A DNA stretch of 64,000 nucleotides, from the NCBI GenBank assembly GCA_004794655.1, contig SMMW01000575.1, positions 8,442,501 to 8,506,500 of the forward strand, given 5' to 3'. This DNA is from Marisa cornuarietis. Lineage: Eukaryota > Mollusca > Gastropoda > Architaenioglossa > Ampullariidae. The first letter of the stretch is position 1; every line of letters starts with the position of its first letter. The notes beneath the pieces are model-generated. The model worked only from the letters and a program-made list of their open reading frames with translations, was not told where the DNA came from and made no database searches. Both the position numbers and the translations under genes were made by a program. Below, one piece after another: positions 21,701 through 33,700 of this stretch.

Positions 21701-24700
21701 AGAAGAGCACATTACATAACTCCCATTACTGCAGCAGACCACCAGTTTGTGCCTTGCATCAGACCAGATGTCTGGGTGCCACTCCCTTTCTTGTTCTAAC
21801 CCTAGTGTTTGAAATGCCTTGCATATTTTGCCTGTCAGGTTGACCACTTCAAAGCTTTCAAGGCTGGTCTCAAGACCCACATTTCATGAATCCAGTAGCA
21901 ACTGGTCTCCTTTTCTCCATCTTTCCCTCTCTCTCTCCCTCCTACCCACCCCAACTTTGTTTTTTGTAGTTTGCAAACTGCTGATGTATAGGTTTCTTAT
22001 AGTGCTCTTTTGTTCAAGCATACCAAGTAGAGAAGTGGCTATACAAGGGCTCTTTATCATTTTTATCTGTTAATGTTTAATTCATATCTGCTTCTTAAAC
22101 AGCCAAAGTGGTTTTCAGATGGTAAGCAAGTATGATACCGATTGTGACATTTGTGACAACTTTGTCTAGTCAAAACTTTCCCAAATTATAACAAAATGAA
22201 AGAGACCATTCAAAACAAAACTAGTTAAAGGGTTGAAACCCTGTAAATAAAATTTCTGAAGAATTCTCTCTACCAGGTGTGACAAATCTCATAAAAACAA
22301 CAGGACTCAAGCTCTAACTTACGTGCATACATTGTCAGGAACCATGGAATGGCATATAGCTGCAAAACAGTAAAACATAACAAATGCAACTGCAAGGGAT
22401 TTCAGTCACACAACTAACTGATGCTAAATAAAGTGTATAAAATAATAGCATGCTGCAAAGAGCCCGAAGGTCTGTTTTAACCATCTAAAACCTAAAAAAC
22501 TTCTCTTTTGCTTCAGTTTTCAGTAATACAATGTTAGTATTGCAATAACAAGAACACTGCTTCTGGAATTCTTGAAAACAGATACTTACATCTGGAATGA
22601 AGCCTATGCCATCCAAATGGTTGCTGAGTTCTGGGTCATGGAATGCAATCAAGTGTGCAAACACTGCCAAATACTCTGACAGAAACCAGGAATTTTTTAT
22701 TTTAAACATGTAAACTCTTTTATCATCAAATTTGTTAGTCATTCAGAATCATTCTCACATTGTGTAACATCACAAGTAACAGATTTTCATTTCCTTTTTT
22801 CCCCCCCTCCCCTTTATTTTAAATTGATTCTTGTAAATGTTTTGGGTGAAATGAAATTATTCTCCCTCTATGACTTAGTCCCTAAAAAATGCCTGCTTGT
22901 GTACTAATAATCAGATTTAAAAAAATTATAATTACCTTGTATAATGGGAGAGTTATCTTTGAGGAAGAATTTGTTCAGGTATTTAGGAATGAATCGTGAA
23001 AGGCAAGCATAGGCAAGAGCTGAAACAGATTTAGATTGAAGTTTCACTCTCTATTCTACAACATCAGTGGTTGGAAACTTTTTTTTTTCTGCCACAGGCC
23101 ATTTGGATATTTTTGTCATCATTCATGGGCCATACAAAATTACCAACTTAGAATTTATCCTGCTATATTTGGTCAAGCCATAGTTTCGCTACAGTGTGTT
23201 AAGACTTTTGCGAAGTGTATGCTGCCAGCCTGCCTGGCACTGGCTGACCTCACTGCAGAGGGCGGGCAGGCCATAGGCTGCTCACAAGCATATCTTTGTA
23301 TCCTGGACATTCCTTGCTTGTCCCTCAAAATCTACGTTATTATGATGATTCATTTAATATAAACTTATATTACTACAGTTCCTACATTTATTGAATTTTG
23401 TCCCACCTGCGGTTCCCTTTGCAGGAGAAGACCAAATGATTCTGAAGTCCTTTTAAGCCAGACATTCCTCACCCCTGTATTACATGATTAAAGCAATGAT
23501 ACAGTTGATGTCATGTATATAGAACTAAGACATTTCAAAACATCCTATCTTCAGGCCCAAATAATTACATCTCCAAAAAGCTTTTTGAAACCTGCAATCG
23601 AACGACTGGAATTAGCAAAGCAATGCCGCTGCCCACTGTCTACCCTGCTTCACAGCTGCAAGTGTTTTGTGATTATTTCGCTAGCAAGATATCAGACGTT
23701 CAATCATCCTTGGACTTGATGCCAGTGCCTGACAACATCTCTTGTGATGCCCTCTGACCAACTTTCAACCAGTCTCTGAGGCCAATGTAAAGACGATTAT
23801 TCTGAAAGCCAACAACTTGCCAGTTAGATCCAATGCCCACAAACCTTCTTGAGTGCTTAGATATTTTACTTCCTGCCATCACAAACATTGTAAATGTCAG
23901 CTTGTCATCAGGCATTTTCCCATCTTTGTTTAAAAATGCCTTGGTGAGGCCACTCCTTAAAAAGTCTTTTATCTCTAAGATCATAGAGAAAGTAGTTTTG
24001 ACACAGCTGTGGGCCTGCTTACAAAAGCACTACGTTATCCCCGAAGCTCGGTCAGCATATAGACCTTTTCACAATACCACAGACATAATTATTATCTGCC
24101 CTTGATGGTGATTTTTTCTGGACCTGCACTACATGGTTCTACTCCTATCTCAGTGATAGGATGCAGACTGTGTTCGTTCATGGTCAAACATCTTGCCCTG
24201 TTCCATTTTCCTGTGGGATCCCCTAAGGCTCGGTACTTGGCCCAGTTCTGTTCATTTTGTACACAAAACCACTTTCATTATGCATCCAAACTCACCAGGT
24301 TTCTCATCAATCATATGCTGACAACACGCAACTGTAGTGCTCCACTCCACCAGCTAAATCTCACTCTACTACTAGCACTATAGAAGCCTGTATTATCAAT
24401 GTCAAGGACTGGATGGTAACAAACAAGCTTAAACTCAATGATGATAAAACAGATGGCCTCCTATGCTTGAGAAGATGAAATCAACCTTCACTTGTTTGTC
24501 TGCCCAAGCACATCAAGGTGGGCGAAACCAACATCACCTTTGCATCGTCAGGAATCTGGGATTTACTGTCACTGCAGACAAGTTACAGCTGTCTGTCAGT
24601 CTGCCTATTATGAGCTACAAAAGATCAGCGCCATCTGTCACATTCTCTCCACGAATGCTATTAACACTCCGTGGGTTTGTTCTTTCTCAAGCAACTCTCC

Positions 24701-27700
24701 TTGCTTGCAGGCTGCACTGCATACCTTCTTCATAAACTCCAGAAAGTACAAAACTTTGCTGCACATTTGGTGCTTAGAGCTAGGCAATGGGACGAAGTCA
24801 CTTATCTCCTTGGTCTTCTGCAGTGGCTACCCATCCACTCTTGCATCCAGTACAAAGTGTCTGTACTATGTTTTAATTTCTTTGCTGGCTCCTGTGCTGA
24901 CTATTTCTCTGAACTTCTCTTCCCTTATGTACCAGCCAGACAACTAATAATAATAATAATAATTCCTTTTATTTGCCAAGTGACATAGCACGAGGAACTT
25001 GACTTGATAATGGCCACATTTTACCAACAATAGCTCTCCCATACACACAGATATACGCACAGTAGACCCACTCCCATTCACACAATCACTCTCTTGCGTT
25101 CACTAGGTATGCTAGTGGTTGCGATCGAGCAGTCCCACAGTCTCTTGCAAGAGTGAGAATATATGCCTGACTACACACTGATCCCCAAGCCCCAGGGGGC
25201 ATGTTGATCAATCGGGTCTGGCTCGGGCCACAACGGAGTTAAGTGAGGAAACAGCCTTGGAAAAGAAGCTGTTTCTCAAGCGAGATGTTCTGGCCTGAAA
25301 CTGACGATATCTAAGTCCAGAGGGCATGCGGCAGAAAAGGCCATTTGCCGGGTGGAAAATGTCCGCCACAATCTTACGCGCCCTGCCTAAGCAGCGCTGG
25401 GCGTAGACTGTGCCCACCGATGGTAGCCTATGGCCTACAACGCGGCTAGCTGCACGTACTACCCGGTCAAGTAGGACCTTCTGTTTCTGGGTGGCGCTGC
25501 CATACCAGACAGTAACAGAGAATGACAGTACACTCTCAACCACCGCCCGGTAGAATTGGACAAGAATTGCTCTCCTCAGGCCGAACTTTTTCAGCTGACG
25601 CAAAAAGAAAAGTCGTTTCTGGGCCTTTTTGGTGATGGCTACTACATTATTTTGCCAGCTAAGGTCATTGGAGATGGTGGTTCCTAAGAACTTGAGATGA
25701 TCGACTTGCTCAATGACCTCACCGTTGACAAGAAGAGGCATCATTGGGCCTCTCCTCTTACGGAAGTCAACTATCATCTCCTTGGTCTTGGACACATTCA
25801 GTAGTAGACTATTTTCACTGCACCATGCCACCAGAAGGTCTACCTCCCGTAGATATGTAGACTCGTCGTTGTTTGCGATGAGGCCAACAACCGTGGTATC
25901 GTCGGCAAACTTCACCATCCGAATGGATCCGTCAGATGAGACACAATCGTTGGTGTAGAGACAGTACAAAAAGGGAGAGAGGACGCAGCCTTGAGGAGTA
26001 CCTGTACTGAGGACCAGGGTGTTGGAGAGGAGATTATTTATTTTAACTCTCTGTGGTCGACACAAAAGGAAGTCAAGGATCCAGAAGCAGATTGACTGGA
26101 TTAACTATACTCTTCAGCTGTCCCTTGTATGTTGTCCATGTCTTGTTCTTGCTCTTAAGCACATCAAGCATGCCCCTTAAGAGTGTGAGTTTGTGCTATA
26201 CAAATCTTCCGTTTATTATTATTATTTCCAAAAACTGAAAAACAAACGCTCTAGAGTCATGTCAATCAAGGAACTAAATCTGTATGCTGACAGCAATGAT
26301 AGCTGAAAATTGTATCACCCCCCTTATCCCAAACTTAAATGGAAGTGATGGCAGCAATACAGAACTATAGAATGACTGACCTTCATGGTTGAAGTTGAGG
26401 GCAAGGAAAGGTGCACAGAGTGAGTCAAGGCCTTGCCAGTAGACATACTGTGGATTGCTTACAACCCAAGCCTTCAGCAGCCGCTTGAATTTGGCATGCG
26501 CAGTGGGTGATGACAGAAGTTCATGATACTGATGACAACGAGGAATGTCTACCTCAATCTGCAACAATTTGTGCTTGAATTAATATAAAAGAGATCAGAA
26601 ACATGGAACTGATTTTCATCTGACTTAAATTTATTGTGTACAAGCTACAGAAAAGTTTATCATCAAGTTTTCTGTAGCCATACACCATGACTAACTTCTT
26701 AGAGGAGAAAGCTAAGACAGAAGTAGCAAGGTATATTGTTTAGGGCCATTTGATGGAAAATGAGCAGGTTTCTTGTCAGAAGTAAAGTATCCAGGCATTG
26801 GTAGATTGTTGAATATCATACAGGCAGATACAGAGAAACATGAAGGATATAAGAAATGACTGCAGGTAAAGATGTATTTGACTTCATGTACATAACCTGA
26901 ATTGTGGATAAAGTCACAAGAAGTTCCTCACCTGTCTGTCAGTTGGTATTGGTGTTTCCTTGTCAATGCTGCTGTAAATGTTTTCAATGTCACCCTGCAT
27001 TAAAAAATGGCTTTCAACATAGGCTTAAATAATATTTGATCAAATAACAAAAATGTGAGCAGAAATGCCATAAAGGGCATCAGCAAAGTATCTGGAAAAC
27101 CCAACTGGATTAGGATATTCAAAACTGAAAACACAACTGGCTTTATTGTAGATACAGATTATATTCACCTCAACCTCAAGCAATGCTGCCCACACATGTG
27201 CACGATTAAGTGGTGGAATGTCCACACGAGCCTCCTTCCAAATGTTGGGCCGCTTGTATGGATATGCCCTTAGCAAGCGCTCATAAAGGATGATGCGATG
27301 AAACTGGAATAAAATTTATCAATAAAAGTACTTAAAATGTGTTTAATTAATTAAAGTCAAAAGACTTTAAAATAATGTAGTGACGTCTGTTTCTTCCTCA
27401 TAACCCAGACATCTCTACTAGAATGACCACCCAGATGGAAAAAAAATGTACAGTTAAACCAAAAAGAAAAAAAAAGCCCAAATCTAAAGACCTCGAAATA
27501 AGATAAGCTTCCATACCTGGTACTCCACATCCTTTTCTCTAATGACAAGAGGTAAACTGGCTGTCATTGTCAGATCACAGGAGCTGGGAGATGTTGGGAG
27601 TTGACTGTTGTCTGCATACCTGACAAAAGTGGAATAAAAAAAACCTGTACGAATTTCCATTAACCTATGATTAAAAAAAACTGACTAGTGTTGTGAAAAC

Positions 27701-30700
27701 CTAAAGCCAAAGATGAACAAAGGATAACAAATATAATTGGTGTACAGAGCAAGCACTAGCAACCAGACAGTTTAAAAAAAAATGGCTAAAGAAAAAAAAT
27801 TAGTATCTTGGTCAGGCAGGAAAAAAATATTAAATCCTGATCTTATACATGCAGACTCAGGATACAGAACTAGGATGATGCATCATCTACAAGCATTATC
27901 TTGAGTTTTCAGAATTTAAGAATTTTCAAAATAGAGAATTATTTTTCTGGATGTGTGTGTGTGTGCAGGTGTACATGTAATAAGAACAACAAAAGAAAAT
28001 CAAACACCATGATATAATTCCTTTAGTTCTTTTTTAAGTAAACAAAAGGAAACAAGATCATTCACGTAAAAGAGAGAACATAAACACATACACATAATCA
28101 TGACTTATACTCACTCATCTTCAAGGAGTGGGTAATAGGCTCTTTCTTCAATGTCTTTTAATCGCTGGAGAGATGAGAAAATTTGATACTCAACAAGAGT
28201 TCAGTACAAAGGTCATATTTGCAACTTAGCTTAAATTCATTTTGTTGCTGTATTCTGTCATAAACAATTACGGTCTAGTCTCACTTGGAAACAATACAAA
28301 AAAACAACAAAAATTCTCACTGGAGGAAAAACATTCACAACAAAATCAAGAAATGCTATATAGTTTTCTTAAAATTGGGTATGCTTACATTGCGAAGTTG
28401 TTCCTGTGGCAAAATGACAACAGTTCTGTCTAGTAACTCTGCTTTGTCACGTTCTTGACCAAACATGTCACCATCTGGTATACCACAGCTGGAAACAAAA
28501 GCTGATCTGTACTTTTTTTCTCAGCATCTGTTCATGCTTAAGATGCTAGAATCTACAATGAGTATTATGAGAATCATTCAGAGTATACTGCAAAACTGAA
28601 AATGAGACTACTGGATTTAAGAGAATTCCTCTTATGGTTGTTCACAACTAGATCTACTTCTAGCCACATTGTTGCAATTTCTTCTTCACATGTTGGCATG
28701 TGATAGTGTCAGACTAAGCCAGACATAGAGTGGGAGAGAAAAGGCATAATGCTGAATCACAATGCCCACTGGAGGTGTGCTTCTGTCAAGTCTAGGGGTC
28801 ATAGTTATGCTGAGGCACAACGCCTAATGGAGTATGTTTCTGTCAGTCCTTGGGGTCAGAGTTATGCTGAGGGTCATTCATTGCTCTGGGGCAACATAGG
28901 AAGAAGTTAAAGGCAAGAATCTTGTTCTGTAATTATAAAAAGTGTCCATATACTGACAATAGCAAATGATTCCCTGTTTGTGTAACATTACATATACTGC
29001 TTTTGGGCATAATTTACTTGACTTGTAAGTCTAAATCCAATTGTTTATGTTTTCAAAAAACATAAGTAAAAATTATTATTAATTTAATGCAGTACTTACA
29101 GTTTAGGCAAAACATTACTGATTTTTTTCTCTGAACATAGAAAGCAATGTAGTTCCATGCTGTATTTACAGTTTGGACAAAATATTAGGAGAATAGTTGC
29201 TGTTTTTTCCCTTCAACTAGACGTGAAAGCACCATATTATTTTCTTTTATTTGGCATCATTTCCCTTTTCCAATTGTTTTTCATATGTTGCCCTATGAAA
29301 GTTTTGTCTATTTTTACTTAATCATAAGCTGCAGCTTGCAAAATTTAATGACATCAACTTGTGCTAACCATAGCAGTGTAAAGTCATTCTTTGTTGTCTG
29401 CTACCTCAACATTTTGGGAAGTCCAGTGGCACAACGGTTAGCGCCTGTGAGGATTGGCTGTCCTGGTTTCAAATCTTGTATCAGGTATGCTGTTCTTTCT
29501 ATGCATGTGGTATCTGTTTACAGGTCTGGCTGTTTTGCTGTGTTATTACTGTAATGCTGGTTTGGTGTAAAACACCAATTCAACCCCCACCCCATCCTTG
29601 CAACCTCAACATTTTCACCTGGTACTTGGATGTCTGAACTCCTACATTCCTCAGGTTCAAACATGTATGGTTCAGTACTTCAAGACTATGTAAGCTTTTC
29701 TCCAGCAGCAAAAATAATAGTAAAGATCTTCCAAGGAATCTGACAGGTGTCTGAAGTCATGGTTCACGGAATGAAAGCAAACACTGATTTCCCTACTAGG
29801 ACTCCTCTCAGGTATGACCTGATTTTGGTGGATTTTACCAAGTCTTAATAGGAAGATTTTGCATTATGAATAAATAGTTGTGTTTTAGGCACTGAAATTT
29901 ACAGAATGTATATATATTATCTCTACCTACCACAATTTGTATATAATTAGGTCCACTCAGGATGGTATGTTTATTCTTGCTTACCAAGGCAGAAGATTAA
30001 CTGGAGGCTGTGTCTTGACCATACCAGCTTTTTTCAAAACTGCTTCCAGCTCTCCACCTGCAAGCTGCCACAGGTAGTACACTTCTGCCATTCCTCGCTG
30101 AGACAGGTGATCTGGATCATATACTGTCCAAAAGAGGGGTGAAATGACACATATGAGTAATTTTTTGGTAAACATCTGAGTATTCTTGAACATGTTAAAT
30201 CTTTGCATTCATTGCTGTCCATTGTTTTGTGATCATTTTAAATTGAAAGACTATTAAAAGGACATAAGCCATCGAGTAGAATAAATCTAAAATTGATTAT
30301 TAAGTAAAACTAGAGACTAAATGATTGGTTAGAAATCAAAGGAGCAAAAACTGTTTCACAAAGAAATATACAAAAAGGCAGGCTAGTCATTATTCATATC
30401 ACTGCCTTCTCTCTGAATTTACTCATCAACATGGTCTTATAAATTACAAATTATGGCAAGTTTTTGGCCTTACCCAGCTTTAGAAATTTAAGTCAAGTGT
30501 TAGCACAGCAAACTACTAATTGCTTTTTCAACTCATTACCTACAATGCAGAATGAATGTAATCCCTTAATGACATGAAGTAAATCTACCAATTACTTTCA
30601 TCATCATATGAAGGTAGCTCCAGATCTTTACAACGAAGCTTCATGGTGCACATGGTGAATCCATTTTTATGTGGTGTCTGCCATCAGTATTAATATATCA

Positions 30701-33700
30701 AATGTTGAAAACTAACTCATATTGATTTGTCTTTAAATACTTGCCATATGTACTACACTAATCATTTTTCTGAATAAATTAAAAACTGATTAATAAACTG
30801 ATCTCAAGTAGATGCCAACAAAACAAAAGAGAGCTCACTGTGTTCTAGTAAAAATAATGAGAACGCTACCGCTACCATGGACATATATTTCTGGCATGCT
30901 TGCAAATTTTCCATGTTAACTTCTAAAACAATGCTACTGGTCAAATGTGCTTCTGGTTTCACCATCAACATTAATAGGGAGAGCTGATGACAGATCTCTT
31001 GTGTAGAGGAAGGTGCAAAAGTTCAACCTTTCTGAAAGAACAAATACGCAATGGGACCTACTGCCGCCCACCATTACAAAACTGGCGTCCACGTTTCACA
31101 ACTGTACACCATAATAGGAACAGCCAGGGACTTGCATATCTTAAACTTATTGGCTAAGCTTATACTACTGCTGTTCAAGATTTTGTTCAGTCTCGCCATC
31201 AATGCTGTCGCTGTTGTGATATTTTGTCGAATCTCCACCACGCAGCTGCTGTCCACATGCCCAGTTACTTGAAACTCTGTACCTTTTCAAGCTACAGCCA
31301 TTCACGTGACTCTCCATACTTCAAACTGTATCTGCTTTTGCTAAACCCTAATCCTAAAATCAACCCCAAATAGCAGCTAGAAAGGAACAACAGACAGTTG
31401 CTACTGCCCTCATATGGTACACTGAAGGCTGAATGCTCTTTTTAAGAGTGTAAGTGTGATCACTCAAAGCAGACTCCAAAACATATCTTGTAAGATTGCC
31501 CCACCCACAAGGCAAAGGGCCAGAAACTATGGCTAAATGGGGACAGAGCTTCACACCCAAGTCTGGGGGGTGGGAAATGACCTCTGCTACAATGTCAGCC
31601 TTGCAGTAGCTTTAAGCAAGAGAATCCGACAACAAAAATGTCAAGTGGTGAAGAAGACCCCCCATATAAATCATTCTCCAAAAATAAACTAACTCTATTT
31701 GATCAGACAGCTCGTCATACCATCTCATTTTCATTGTATGCATCGACATTAATCCTATACTGCTTTCATGACAAAAAGAAATTAAAAAACTAAGCAATAA
31801 ACTCATTGCATGTATACTGTTGATATAAAGAATTTTTGCACGGAATTTTTGATACTGGATGTCAAACGGCCCTGAGAGCCTATAAATGAACCTGACAATC
31901 AACTACTTCACGAGAGGCTAAGCATTGGTCCTGCCAGAGATATACATCCATGCTGCTACTATATAGATGTAATAAATGATAAAGAAAATAAGAAATAAAA
32001 GAATTTTATATGAAATTTATATGGTGACTTTGATATTAAACTCTTCTCCAACCCCTTCAGAGATATCCATAAAGCATAAAAATGTATATATGTATAATTT
32101 AAGATATATAATAAAATAAAAATCAATAATAAAAAAAATGATTTATTAACTTCACTTTCAAATCATTTTTTAAAAAATGTGCTCTCACCATTCTCTGCCT
32201 CTCCTCTCTAAAAATTGTGTGCTTCTTAAGTTCCTCTGCAGTAGGTCTGAAACAAAGCAAAAGAATAGTGGTTGTTATTTTTAAAGGTCCTGCACAGTTA
32301 ATAGGATGAAATCTGTTAGGTAAAGAAGCATGAAAGAGAAAAATAAATGAAATCTGCTAAGAGAACGTTCATTATGTCAATAATATTTACACTAGCAATA
32401 CTAAAAAAGTGAACAATCAGCTTATATTGCAATGGTGTGGTGTCCATTGGTATGCACACCTTCGAGAAGGTGCCAGGGTCAGACAAAACCTAAGAAGGTC
32501 CAGCATATCCTTCGACAGTGTCTGCACACAGAAGATGCCATCAACAGTCTTCAGTTTCCTCCCATTTATTCACAGCTTTTTACACCGACACAGTTCAAGG
32601 TAGAGTAAATATTAATTATGAATAAAAACATACCAGTACAGGATTTTTTTCCTTTTTTTCTAACCATTGGCATGCTGCCCATTCAATATGCAATGTAAAT
32701 ACTGTAAACTAAGTGCCATATAATAATGCATTTAACATTTAAAAAAAACACTGGATAGTAATAATTTCCAAGAATATCAACATCTCTAACTTCACTTGAT
32801 GAACAAATATAAAATGAAAATAACTTTTTTAAAAAATTCTACACAAATTCAAACCATTCTTTTCCTTAAGGGGAATTAGATTCTAGATTATACAATAATG
32901 AATTCTATTTGGAAGAATGCTGCAAAGATGTGGCAGTTATTACATGGGAATCTTAAAAACTCTCAAATTCACCTGACTATGTCATACCTTCAGCTGGTCG
33001 GAGAAGCCTTCTTCATTAGCCAGGAAGTCAAGTGGAGACATTTCTATTTTAAAAATTATAATATTTAAAAATAAATGATTATAAATGATTAAATGAAAAA
33101 CTCAAAGAAAATTGAAGTGAACAAGTTGTTTTGAAATGTGTACACAATCATGAGCAATCTTTTTCTGTAGGTTTGGAATCATACATGTGTACATGCATGC
33201 CTGGAAGTACACATTCACTAATACATTAACATAATACAACATCTTGTGTGACAGTCTTTGCTTCAGTAAGGATAATACTCAACCTGAGTTTATAAGGCTC
33301 AGAAGTTTCTGAAGGACTTCTGAGAGTGGTATGTCATGCCACAACTGCCTTTTCTACAGACGAAAACAGAAAAAGAAAATTCTTCTTATTAAAACTATAT
33401 AACCACCTCTTTAGACTGTGATACAAGTGAATTATCTAATCCCCATTTTAAAATGTGAAACAAATTAAATGCATCATGTAGTACTTCATGAAAGCCAGAA
33501 GTACTTCATGAATTAAACCAATGATCAGAGAAACAGATCTAATTTATTTTATAAAATACATTCTGTATAAAGAATCCTTTCTGTCATGATATGGGTTGGC
33601 TCATATATGTAAATACACATCACACACAACCCAATACTGAAAGAATTTAAAATTTAAAACAAACATATACAACTACAAACCAGGATAAGTTCCAGCAATA

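Noticed and set aside
25713..25958. Plus-strand open frame inside the Rex1-like LINE
   Set aside because: Shadow of the minus-strand reverse transcriptase, with no homology of its own.
29416..29602. True tRNA gene
   Set aside because: A and B boxes are present, but there is no complete cloverleaf or acceptor pairing, and a SINE body plus target-site duplication follows.
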